Shown: positions 1 through 6,145, numbered from the stretch's first letter. The stretch: DNA of 17,665 bases from Candidatus Uhrbacteria bacterium (GCA_016208545.1 JACQXU010000035.1:1-17665), one strand, 5' to 3'. Translations and numbers: made by a program. The notes: generated from the letters alone by a model not told the origin.

Positions 1-43
1 AATTTTAGAATTTTTATGATAAATATAACAAAATTCTAAAATT
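1..43. repeat. AT-rich perfect inverted repeat (14-bp arms)
   Basis: Positions 1-14 and 30-43 are exact reverse complements (AATTTTAGAATTTT and its complement) around a 15-base loop. The stem is almost all A/T, so it is a poor intrinsic terminator. It could be the end of a mobile or REP-like element cut by the window edge. The next bases (44-56) contain AAGACCTGACCCC, which resembles motifs I remember beside REP-associated transposases. That resemblance is from memory only. Confidence 0.5.
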
Positions 44-359
44 CAAGACCTGACCCCAATTTTTTGCCACAGGCCAAACCAATGCTGATTTCCTCTCGTT
101 CGCTGTCTGACAGACGAGAATAGGTGACTGTTTGCATACGAAGTGATGGTATCACCTCGTTGCGCTAGATTGTTGACTCCAAGTTACAAAAAAAATTAAA
201 AACACCATTTTTAGAACGAAGTTAGTTTGATGAATATATCAAACAAGGTATCAAATTTGTTCAAAAAGACAGACCATCGCGTTATTCTATCAAGCCGTGA
301 ATTACGAAATCCAAAAAATTTATCTCCAAAGCTCATGGAATAACGATCGTTACAGCCTC
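44..359. other. Intergenic region without a convincing gene
   Basis: No coding region is supported. Visible structures are a hairpin at 94-119 (TCTCGT paired with ACGAGA, inner CTG/CAG), nested inverted repeats at 122-157 (AGGTGA with TCACCT; inner GTGAT with ATCAC around a 3-base loop), and stop-rich sequence from 160 to 359. A 37-codon ATG reading frame at 230-343 has no recognisable product or ribosome binding site. The dense hairpins suggest a decayed REP/BIME-type or transposon remnant, which is an inference. Confidence 0.4.
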
Positions 360-387
360 TTGACAAGCTTTTTTTCTTGAGTAAAAT
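360..387 (+). promoter_or_regulatory. Sigma70-like promoter of groES-groEL
   Basis: A perfect -35 TTGACA (360-365) is followed after 16 bases by TAAAAT (382-387) as -10. The predicted transcription start is near 394, directly at the edge of the CIRCE operator, which is the standard arrangement for HrcA-repressed chaperonin promoters. Confidence 0.85.
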
Positions 388-394
388 GGCGGCG

Positions 395-421
395 TTAGCA
401 CTCTATAAAGGAGAATGCTAG
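395..421 (+). promoter_or_regulatory. CIRCE operator (HrcA-binding inverted repeat)
   Basis: TTAGCACTC (395-403), a 9-base spacer (404-412), then GAATGCTAG (413-421). The left half is an exact match to the CIRCE consensus TTAGCACTC-N9-GAGTGCTAA and the right half differs at two positions. It lies just downstream of the -10 of the groES promoter. In known systems HrcA repressor binds here and is released on heat shock. No hrcA gene is in the window, so it must lie elsewhere. The asymmetric right arm may weaken binding. Confidence 0.92.
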
Positions 422-438
422 TGTATTTTGATAAATAT

Positions 439-527
439 AGTCATGAAGTCCTGGAGTCATTGAAAAGTCTTGGAGTCGTTAAGTACTATTTAAGACTCCA
501 TGACTCTGTGATTCTGACTCCATAACT
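439..527. repeat. GGAGTC/GACTCC palindromic element, copy 1 (groES leader)
   Basis: The left arm holds AGTCATGAAGTC (439-450), AGTCCTGGAGTC (447-458) and AGTCTTGGAGTC (466-477). The right arm holds the complements GACTCCATGACT (494-505) and GACTCCATAACT (516-527). The inner arms pair at 11 of 12 positions around an AT-rich loop, so the groES 5' leader can fold into a long hairpin ending 9 bases before the groES ATG. Related copies occur before groEL, at the tsaC-rsmA junction and after the giant gene. Confidence 0.8.
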
Positions 528-536
528 TACCAATCT

Positions 537-827
537 ATGAAACTCACCCCAATTTCCGACCACATCGTGGTCAAACCAATTTCAGCGGAGGAAAAATCAG
601 TTTCCGGAATCATAATTCCAGACACAGTAAATAAAGAACGTCCAGAGCGCGGTGAAGTAATTGCTGTCGGTCCTGGTCGCGAACTTGAAAATGGGAATCG
701 TTCTAAAATGGAAGTTCAGCCAGGCCAAATAGTTTTGTTTAAAAAATACGCGCCTGACGAAGTAAAAATGAACAACGAAGAGTTTTTAATAATTCGCATG
801 GAGGATGTAATGGGGATAATTGAGTAA
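537..827 (+). CDS. groES: GroES co-chaperonin (Hsp10)
   Basis: Ninety-six residues, the usual GroES length. The heptameric lid closes the GroEL folding chamber in the cytoplasm. The sequence shows the family pattern: an N-terminal strand with HIVVKP, the mobile loop that contacts GroEL (around residues 17-35, with SGIIIPD), then the conserved turn RGEVIAVGPG and C-terminal strands ending in DVMGIIE. The ATG at 537 is the only sensible start. It has no Shine-Dalgarno sequence in the preceding 20 bases and instead sits 9 bases behind a palindromic repeat. It is first in a CIRCE-controlled operon with groEL. The stop is a tandem TAATAA. Confidence 0.97.
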   Translation: MKLTPISDHIVVKPISAEEKSVSGIIIPDTVNKERPERGEVIAVGPGRELENGNRSKMEVQPGQIVLFKKYAPDEVKMNNEEFLIIRMEDVMGIIE

Positions 828-839
828 TAAGTAACTAAT

Positions 840-921
840 AGTCTTGGAGTCAATATTACAAAGTCATGAAGTCCTGGAGTTGATTAAATTATTTACTCCA
901 CGACTCAATGACTCCATGACT
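840..921. repeat. GGAGTC/GACTCC palindromic element, copy 2 (groES-groEL spacer)
   Basis: Left arm: AGTCTTGGAGTC (840-851) and AGTCATGAAGTC running into CCTGGAGTT (862-880). Right arm: ACTCCACGACT (895-905) and GACTCCATGACT (910-921). Both pairs are complementary with a single mismatch each, giving a hairpin that fills nearly the whole groES-groEL spacer and ends 15 bases before the groEL ATG. Its arrangement repeats that of copy 1, so the two chaperonin genes have near-duplicate leaders. Confidence 0.8.
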
Positions 922-936
922 TTACAACTTTCCACT

Positions 937-2553
937 ATGTCCAAACAAATTTCATTCAATGAAGAAGCACGTTCTGCACTCAAACGCGGAGTTGATCAGC
1001 TTGCAAACGCTGTAAAAATTACTCTCGGTCCAAAAGGTCGAAACGTAATTTTGGATCGCGGTTATGGAACCCCGATAGTTACAAAAGACGGTGTTACAGT
1101 TGCAAAAGAAATCGAACTCGAAAATAAATTTGAAAATCTTGGAGCTGAACTTGTGAAAGAAGTTGCGAGCAAAACAAACGATGTTGCGGGCGACGGCACA
1201 ACAACCGCGACAGTTCTTGCGCAATCTTTAATTGCAGAAGGTTTGCGGAACGTAACAGCCGGAACAAATCCGCAAGCGCTTCGACGCGGAATTGAAAAAG
1301 GCGTTGAAGCAGTCGTTGGAGAGATTAAAAAAATCGCAACACCGATCAAAGGTGAAGAAATAGAAAAAGTTTCTTCAATTTCCGCAAACGATCCGGAGAT
1401 TGGCGCGATGATTGCAAGTGCCATGACCAAAGTTGGAAATAATGGCGTGATTACAGTTGAAGAATCACAAACTTTCGGAGTTGATGTTGAAGTTGTGGAA
1501 GGAATGCAATTCGACAAAGGATATGTTTCAGCTTATATGGTTACAAATCAGGAACGAATGGAAGCTGAATATCAAGATGCGTATATTTTGATTACAGATA
1601 AAAAAATTAGTTCGATTCAAGATATTTTGCCGATTCTCGAAAAAGTTGCGACAACTGGAAAAAAAGAATTAGTGCTAATTGCAGATGATGTTGATGGGGA
1701 AGCGCTCGCAACACTTGTTGTAAACAAATTACGCGGAGTGTTTAACACACTTGCAATCAAAGCTCCGGGATTTGGCGATCGTAGAAAGGCTATGTTGCAA
1801 GACCTTGCAATTTTGACCGGTGGAAAAGTTATTTCTGAAGAAGTTGGATTGAAATTAGAAAACGTTGATCTGCATGATTTAGGACAGGCACGAAAAATTG
1901 TTTCAAATAAAGAACACACAACAATTGTTGAGGGTCACGGAGAAAAATCAGCGATTGAAGATCGTGTGAAACAATTGCAAGCGGAATTGAAAAATTCAAC
2001 TTCAGATTTTGAAAAGGAAAAAATGCAGGAAAGAATTGCAAAATTGTCAGGTGGTGTGGCTGTTATCAAAGTCGGCGCGGCAACGGAAACCGAAATGAAA
2101 GAGAAAAAACACCGCATTGAAGACGCTGTTGCTGCCACAAAGGCCGCTGTTGAAGAAGGAATTGTTCCTGGTGGAGGAGTTGCGCTTCTTCGCGCCGCTC
2201 GCGTGCTGGATTCAACTTCTGCTGAAGGCGATGAAAGAGTTGGGCTTGATATTTTGCGCCGCGCTCTTGAGGAACCGCTAAGAATGATAGCGCAGAATGC
2301 CGGCAAAGACGGATCGGTCGTTGCAGAAAAAGTCAGAGAGAACACAGGTTCATTTGGATATAACGCTCAAACCGATGTTTACGAAGATTTAACAAAAGTC
2401 GGTGTTATTGATCCTGCCAAAGTCACGCGAAGCGCGCTTCAAAACGCGGCATCAATCGCGATTATGATTATCACAACAGAAGCGGCTGTTACAGAAATCC
2501 CTAAGAAAGAACCCCCAACTCCTCCAGGACACGGTGGAATGGAAATGTATTAG
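937..2553 (+). CDS. groEL: GroEL chaperonin (Hsp60)
   Basis: A 538-residue ATP-dependent folding chaperonin, close to the family's usual 540-550. The start MSKQISFNEEAR is chosen by family comparison. The frame stays open upstream through the palindromic repeat to a TTG at 844, but those 31 codons are repeat sequence. Visible hallmarks are the nucleotide-binding LGPKGRNV (30-37), KDGVTVAKEI (50-59), the catalytic region GDGTTT (85-90), the apical domain with GYVSAYMVTN, and the signature AAVEEGIVPGGGVALL near the C-terminus. The tail ends GHGGMEMY rather than in a long GGM repeat. There is no clear Shine-Dalgarno sequence. It is co-transcribed with groES under CIRCE control and followed by an intrinsic terminator. 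Confidence 0.97.
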   Translation: MSKQISFNEEARSALKRGVDQLANAVKITLGPKGRNVILDRGYGTPIVTKDGVTVAKEIELENKFENLGAELVKEVASKTNDVAGDGTTTATVLAQSLIAEGLRNVTAGTNPQALRRGIEKGVEAVVGEIKKIATPIKGEEIEKVSSISANDPEIGAMIASAMTKVGNNGVITVEESQTFGVDVEVVEGMQFDKGYVSAYMVTNQERMEAEYQDAYILITDKKISSIQDILPILEKVATTGKKELVLIADDVDGEALATLVVNKLRGVFNTLAIKAPGFGDRRKAMLQDLAILTGGKVISEEVGLKLENVDLHDLGQARKIVSNKEHTTIVEGHGEKSAIEDRVKQLQAELKNSTSDFEKEKMQERIAKLSGGVAVIKVGAATETEMKEKKHRIEDAVAATKAAVEEGIVPGGGVALLRAARVLDSTSAEGDERVGLDILRRALEEPLRMIAQNAGKDGSVVAEKVRENTGSFGYNAQTDVYEDLTKVGVIDPAKVTRSALQNAASIAIMIITTEAAVTEIPKKEPPTPPGHGGMEMY

Positions 2554-2556
2554 TAG

Positions 2557-2577
2557 CAGATGTCAGATGTCAGATGT
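2557..2577 (+). repeat. Three tandem copies of CAGATGT
   Basis: Exact 7-base units at 2557-2563, 2564-2570 and 2571-2577, starting 3 bases after the groEL stop. No function can be read from it. It is one of several short repeats placed exactly at gene ends in this window. Confidence 0.75.
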
Positions 2578-2585
2578 AAATAAAA

Positions 2586-2617
2586 ACAAAAGCGGGGTTG
2601 AAAGACTCCGTTTTTGT
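2586..2617. terminator. Intrinsic terminator after groEL
   Basis: Arms 2586-2598 and 2605-2617 pair over 13 bases with two G-T wobbles around a 6-base loop. The stem base is A-rich on the left and T-rich on the right (TTTTTGT), so it can act in both directions. It closes the groES-groEL operon. The right arm overlaps the likely promoter of the next gene. Confidence 0.7.
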
Positions 2618-2625
2618 GATACAGT
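2598..2625 (+). promoter_or_regulatory. Possible promoter of the DUF4870-like gene
   Basis: TTGAAA (2598-2603), 16 bases, then TACAGT (2620-2625). Transcription would start around 2632, only about two bases before the ATG at 2634, giving an essentially leaderless mRNA. The match is moderate and the element sits inside the terminator hairpin, so this is tentative. Confidence 0.35.
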
Positions 2626-2633
2626 GTTCGTGT

Positions 2634-2939
2634 ATGTCTACACAAACAGAAAGATTTATTTCCGCAATTGGTTATCTTGGAGTTTTATGCATTCTTCCTC
2701 TTTGGCTTAATCGTCAAAGTGCGTTTTCACAGCATCATGGAAAACAAGGATTGGTTTTGTTGATCGCTTGGATCGTTTTGTGGTTTGGAAACATTGTTCC
2801 TGTTTTGGGACAAGTCGTCTGGGCGCTTGGTTCTTTAGCGCTTGTTATTTTAATAATTCTTGGAATGATAAACGCTTTTGCCGGCCGTTTATGGGAAATG
2901 CCAGTTTTGGGATCGTACGCGAAGCGTTTTAATTTTTAA
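2634..2939 (+). CDS. Small DUF4870/Tic20-like membrane protein
   Basis: A 101-residue integral membrane protein. Hydrophobic segments at about residues 8-25, 37-58 and 60-83 give two to three membrane helices, with the conserved connector containing HHGKQGLVL (34-42) and the closing motif GMINAFAGR before a short tail with PVLG. This pattern matches the DUF4870 (Tic20-like) family of small bacterial membrane proteins. Its function is unknown; family members are only loosely compared with the Tic20 import component. ATG at 2634 is preferred over the upstream TTG at 2598, which lies in the terminator stem. It stands alone between a terminator and a 219-base spacer before prfB. Confidence 0.8.
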   Translation: MSTQTERFISAIGYLGVLCILPLWLNRQSAFSQHHGKQGLVLLIAWIVLWFGNIVPVLGQVVWALGSLALVILIILGMINAFAGRLWEMPVLGSYAKRFNF

Positions 2940-3044
2940 CGTAAGGTTTGTTCTCGCGATTTCTCGGAAAGGCGAAAAAAATTGAACAGAGTTTTCTTAC
3001 TTTAACTTTAGCGTCAACTATTCAGTAAACCACCTTTGGTCACA

Positions 3045-3117
3045 AGAGACAGTTACGGGACACTTTTTCTGCCGATATTTATGTGAAGGCCAAGAAAAAG
3101 TCGTCCCGTCTGTCTCT
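3045..3117. repeat. Long imperfect hairpin upstream of prfB
   Basis: AGAGACAG, ACGGGAC and ACTTTTTCT on the left pair with AGAAAAAGT, GTCCCGT and CTGTCTCT on the right, with small bulges. GCC/GGC closes further inside. The total stem is over 24 paired bases in a 73-base element. It lies 41 bases before the prfB ATG in the 219-base spacer 2940-3158, where I see no other feature. It could be a structured 3' end of the preceding mRNA, a leader structure, or a mobile palindrome. There is no T-tract after it. Confidence 0.6.
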
Positions 3118-3158
3118 ACAGAACGAACGATTGGTTATTGTAAAGTAAACTGAAATTT

Positions 3159-4287
3159 ATGAAAGAACTTCTCAATCAAATTCAAGCCCTCCGGGTGAAA
3201 GCAGAGAACACCTGGAGGTCGCTTTGACCTCGACACTGTAAAAACACAGCTTGCGGCTTTTGAAATTGAGATGGGCCAGCCTGATTTTTGGAATGATAGT
3301 GAGAACGCTCGCAAAGTTAGCAAACAAGCGGCTGAACTTCGAGACGAACTTTCAATTTGGGAAGGTTTTTTGAAAGAAGTTAAAGATTTGGAAGAAGTTG
3401 TTGTTCTTGCAGAGAGTGAAGGAGATGTTTCACTTCACGATGAAGTCGCAAAAAAACTGGAAACTTTTGATAGAAAATTTGTTCGTTTGGAATTCGCAAC
3501 ACTTTTTTCAGGTGTCTACGATCAGCGTCCGGCGATTGTTTCAATTCATGCCGGCTCTGGCGGAACAGAGGCGCAGGATTGGACAGAAATGTTGTTTAGG
3601 ATGTACATGCGTTTTGCAGAACGCCACGACTGGACAACAACTATTTTGAATGAGTCGCGCGCTGTAGATGTTGGAATAAAAAGTATTACAATGCGAATCG
3701 AAGGTCGTTACGCCTACGGTTATCTAAAATCCGAAGCCGGTGTGCATCGGCTTGTGCGTATTTCTCCGTTTGACGCGGAAAAAATGCGCCATACGACTTT
3801 CGCGCTCGTTGAGGTTATTCCAGAACTCGATGAAGTTGAAGAGATCGAACTTGATCCGAAAGATTTGCGCATTGACACGTTTATGGCTGGCGGAAAAGGC
3901 GGACAAAGCGTAAACACAACTTATTCTGCCGTGCGAGTCGTTCATATTCCGACAAACATTTCTGTTGCGTGCCAAAATGAACGGTCGCAATTGCAAAATA
4001 AAGAAACCGCAATCAAAATTTTGAAATCAAAACTTCTCCAATTACAATTGCAAGAACAGGAAAAAGAAAAGAAAGAATTGCGCGGTGAATATCAGTCCGC
4101 TGAATGGGGAAATCAAATCAGATCGTATGTTTTGCATCCTTATAAGATGGTTAAAGATCACAGAACAGAGTATGAAACCGCTGATACAACTTCAGTTCTT
4201 GATGGAGAGCTCGAACCGTTTATGGAAGCGTATTTGAAGAAAGAAGTAGAAAAGAGTAGGAAAGTAGGAAAGGGAGAAAGTGGGTAA
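3159..4287 (+). CDS. prfB: Peptide chain release factor 2, programmed +1 frameshift
   Basis: RF2 reads UAA and UGA and triggers peptide release on the ribosome. The first 22 codons (ATG at 3159, MKELLNQIQALR) run to CTT followed by an in-frame TGA (3225-3227). A +1 shift continues as Asp-Leu-Asp from GAC at 3226 and gives a 375-residue protein, the normal RF2 size. The stop-recognition tripeptide SPF is at about 202-204 and the catalytic GGQ at about 247-249, followed by the conserved SVNTTYSAVR. The frameshift makes RF2 synthesis autoregulated: low RF2 favours shifting. There is no Shine-Dalgarno sequence before the ATG. The last residues (KSRKVGKGESG) are encoded by a cytosine-free repeat tract and look like a lineage-specific addition. 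The epimerase gene follows after 23 bases. Confidence 0.96.
3213..3228 (+). promoter_or_regulatory. RF2 recoding site (SD-like element, CUU UGA C)
   Basis: TGGAGG (3213-3218) is an internal Shine-Dalgarno-like sequence, then exactly 3 bases (TCG), then the slippery CTT (3222-3224) and TGA C. The order and spacing match the classic E. coli prfB site, where SD pairing with 16S rRNA and slow termination at UGA C drive the +1 shift. Its presence shows that UGA is a stop codon in this organism. Confidence 0.93.
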
Positions 4288-4306
4288 GTGGTAAGGGAAA
4301 TAAAAA
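4230..4306 (+). repeat. 77-base cytosine-free purine-rich tract at the prfB end
   Basis: No C occurs on this strand from 4230 to 4306. Degenerate units such as AGTAGGAA, AAGTAGGAA and AAGTGGGTAAG recur. The tract encodes the last residues of RF2, runs over its TAA at 4285 and stops just before the epimerase ATG at 4311. It contains an AAGGG about 14 bases before that ATG, too far for a standard ribosome binding site. Confidence 0.7.
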
Positions 4307-4310
4307 CAAT

Positions 4311-5249
4311 ATGTCAAAATATACAACAGCTTTAGTAACAGGAGGTGCCGGATTTATCGGCTCGCACATTGTTGATGCGCTGATTCGACGTCGCATTAAA
4401 GTTTACGTTGTTGACGATTTATCAACAGGCAATACAAAAAACGTCAATCCAAACGCACATTTTACAAGGATGTCTATTTTGAATCCGCAGTTTGTTGAGT
4501 ATCTCAAACGAGTGAAACCAGATGTTATTTTTCACACTGCCGCGCAAATAAATTTGCGGGATTCAGTAAAAGATCCGATGAATGATGCTAAAACAAATAT
4601 TTTAGGAAGTCTGACGATCGCTCACGTTGCAGGACAAATTGGCATTAAAAAAATTATTTTTTCTTCAAGCGGCGCTTCGTATCCAGAATCTGCTCGTTTG
4701 CCGTGGTCAGAAAAAGTTGTGTCAGAACCAGTTTCGCCGTACGCGATTTCGAAACGATCCGCTGAAATGTATTTTCATTTTGCGTATATGATACACGGAG
4801 TTTCGTATGTTGCGCTTCGTTACGCGAATGTTTACGGGCCGCGGCAGAATGCGAAAGGGGAGGCAGGAGTGATTTCGGTTTTTACAAATCAGATGTTGCG
4901 CGGAAAACCATCTACGATTTTCGGAACAGGAAAACAGACGCGCGATTTTATTTTTGTTGAAGATGTTGTTGCGGCAAACATCGCGGCGATGAATAAAAAA
5001 GTTATCGGGGTTTTCAATATCGGAACCGGAAAAGAAACAGATGTCAATACGATTTTTCACAAATTGCAAAAATTCACGCACGCTCAACTTCCGGCTCGCC
5101 ACGAGCCTGCCTCGGTTGGTGAAGTGATGCGTTCATCGCTCGATTGCCGCAAAGCTCGAGAGATTTTGGGATGGAAACCGAGCGTAAAATTAGATGAAGG
5201 GTTGGAAAAGACAGTTATAGACATCACATCCAAAAATCGTACTCAATAA
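4311..5249 (+). CDS. NAD-dependent epimerase/dehydratase, UDP-glucose 4-epimerase-like
   Basis: A 312-residue extended short-chain dehydrogenase/reductase. The N-terminal Rossmann fold has TGGAGFIGSH (10-19) for NAD binding and an acidic DD at 35-36. The catalytic set is the Ser stretch at 118-120 and Y144-x3-K148 in SPYAISKRSAE. RYANVYGPRQ and the C-terminal REILGWKPSV are typical of GalE/WbpP-type UDP-sugar 4-epimerases. The likely role is interconversion of UDP-hexoses for surface polysaccharide or glycan synthesis. The exact substrate cannot be decided from sequence by eye, and a dTDP- or UDP-sugar dehydratase is possible. It follows prfB by 23 bases, probably in the same transcript, and no other sugar genes are adjacent. 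Confidence 0.9.
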   Translation: MSKYTTALVTGGAGFIGSHIVDALIRRRIKVYVVDDLSTGNTKNVNPNAHFTRMSILNPQFVEYLKRVKPDVIFHTAAQINLRDSVKDPMNDAKTNILGSLTIAHVAGQIGIKKIIFSSSGASYPESARLPWSEKVVSEPVSPYAISKRSAEMYFHFAYMIHGVSYVALRYANVYGPRQNAKGEAGVISVFTNQMLRGKPSTIFGTGKQTRDFIFVEDVVAANIAAMNKKVIGVFNIGTGKETDVNTIFHKLQKFTHAQLPARHEPASVGEVMRSSLDCRKAREILGWKPSVKLDEGLEKTVIDITSKNRTQ

Positions 5250-5279
5250 CCCATTAAAATTGTGACTGGCTTGTTTTTC

Positions 5280-5331
5280 ACTCAGAAAAATCCTCAATGT
5301 ATCTATGGATACATTTGTGGTTTTTCTGAGT
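5280..5331. terminator. Long hairpin after the epimerase gene
   Basis: Arms 5280-5303 and 5308-5331 (24 bases each) pair with two mismatches and two wobbles around a TATG loop; ACTCAGAAAAA matches TTTTTCTGAGT exactly. It begins 31 bases after the epimerase stop, so a role as transcript end is likely. It lacks a T-run beyond the stem, though the right arm contains TTTTT. It could equally be a stabilising 3' hairpin or a palindromic element. Confidence 0.5.
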
Positions 5332-5423
5332 TGCAAAACAGCGCCATTCATCAATTTTTCTTGGGTTCTAAGTTCGATTTTTGGATATGATGTCTATAAG
5401 TGGTTTGGGAAATAAAAAAGAAC

Positions 5424-5495
5424 GGAGCGGTTGTGTCATGTCTCCGGGTCATCGGACTGTCGCCGCTGTTCCCTCCGACATGACACAACCGCTCC
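5424..5495. repeat. Perfect 19-bp inverted repeat over the tsaC promoter
   Basis: Positions 5424-5442 and 5477-5495 are exact reverse complements (GGAGCGGTTGTGTCATGTC), with a 34-base GC-richer loop. The right arm fills the space between the -35 and -10 of the tsaC promoter. Read on the minus strand, the stem is followed by TTCTTTTTT, which looks like an intrinsic terminator for that strand, but no minus-strand gene is present upstream of it in that direction. Alternatives are an operator, a small structured RNA or a MITE-like element. Confidence 0.7.
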
Positions 5496-5504
5496 TATTA
5501 TAAT
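5475..5504 (+). promoter_or_regulatory. Promoter of tsaC-rsmA
   Basis: A perfect -10 TATAAT at 5499-5504 has CCGACA (5475-5480, four of six matches to the -35 consensus) 18 bases upstream. The expected start near 5511 leaves only about 4 bases before the ATG at 5515, so the mRNA would be nearly leaderless. Confidence 0.6.
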
Positions 5505-5514
5505 GCAATAAACT

Positions 5515-6138
5515 ATGTTTTCACTGGAAAAGGAAGAAATTAGGAAAGCCGTTGTAATTCTCCGTGAAGGAGGGGTTGTTGTGTTTCCAACTGAAACGGC
5601 ATACGGAATCGCGGCTGACGCAACAAATTCGCGCGCTGTTGAAAAAGTAATGGCGATCAAAGGCCGTGCAACAGGAAAAGCGCCGCCGCTCATCGTTGCA
5701 GATTTAAAAATGGCAGAAAAATACGCTTTGCTTTCTCCGATTTTTGATCAACTAATTTCCAGTTTTTGGCCAGGACCTCTTACTATTATTTCGCCAATTC
5801 GCAAAGAATCAACTTTGTCTCCGCTTGTTGTTCAAGATAATACAATTGCAATTCGTGTAAGTTCGCATCCGATTGCTCACGCTTTGTCGCAAGCGCTTAA
5901 CGTTCCAATTGTGGCAACATCAGCTAATTTGGCTGGGAAACCAGAATGTTATGATCTTACAAGTGTTAAAAAGCAATTCAAAACACAAAAACTTCAACCT
6001 GATTTTTATATTGACTGTGGAGTGCTGAAAAAACGTCTGTCGTCGACAATTGTTGCTGAAAAAAACGGATGTATAGTTGTTCTCAGAAAAGGAGATATTG
6101 AAATTACTCCACGACTCCACGACTTCATGACTCCATGA
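5515..6138 (+). CDS. tsaC: L-threonylcarbamoyladenylate synthase (Sua5/YrdC/TsaC family)
   Basis: A 207-residue cytoplasmic enzyme that makes threonylcarbamoyl-AMP from threonine, bicarbonate and ATP for t6A at position 37 of ANN-reading tRNAs. The YrdC fold is clear: FPTETAYG (24-31), the basic nucleotide-binding KGR with GKAPPL (49-59), FWPGPLTI, TSANLAGK and the late STIV followed by VLRKGDIE. The length fits the short YrdC form without the Sua5 C-terminal domain. The last ten residues (PRLHDFMTP and neighbours) are encoded by the GACTCC repeat and are unlikely to be part of the ancestral fold. The ATG at 5515 lacks a Shine-Dalgarno sequence and lies 10 bases after a TATAAT. rsmA follows after 7 bases, which groups two RNA-modification genes. 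Confidence 0.92.
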   Translation: MFSLEKEEIRKAVVILREGGVVVFPTETAYGIAADATNSRAVEKVMAIKGRATGKAPPLIVADLKMAEKYALLSPIFDQLISSFWPGPLTIISPIRKESTLSPLVVQDNTIAIRVSSHPIAHALSQALNVPIVATSANLAGKPECYDLTSVKKQFKTQKLQPDFYIDCGVLKKRLSSTIVAEKNGCIVVLRKGDIEITPRLHDFMTP

Positions 6139-6140
6139 CT
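6105..6140 (+). repeat. GACTCC repeat, half copy at the tsaC-rsmA junction
   Basis: ACTCCACGACTCCACGACT and CATGACTCCATGACT run in tandem; this is the right arm only of the palindromic element seen before groES and groEL. It encodes the end and stop codon of tsaC and ends 5 bases before the rsmA ATG. Confidence 0.8.
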
Positions 6141-6145
6141 TTTTT

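Noticed and set aside
230..343. 37-codon ATG frame upstream of groES
   Set aside because: No ribosome binding site, promoter or recognisable sequence; compatible with chance in AT-rich DNA.
844..936. TTG-initiated 31-residue N-terminal extension of GroEL
   Set aside because: These codons are the palindromic repeat, and family alignment places the start at the ATG of MSKQ at 937.
952..2345. Minus-strand open frames inside groEL
   Set aside because: They are low-complexity shadows of a well-supported gene.
2598..2633. Upstream TTG start for the DUF4870-like protein
   Set aside because: It lies in the terminator stem, and the ATG at 2634 fits the family's N-terminus.
3159..3227. prfB as a pseudogene broken by an in-frame TGA
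   Set aside because: The SD-like GGAGG, 3-base spacer and CTT TGA C are the standard RF2 programmed frameshift, and the protein is intact after a +1 shift.
3225..3227. UGA read as glycine (alternative code)
   Set aside because: RF2 is present and regulated by UGA as a stop, and tsaC also ends in TGA at a sensible place.
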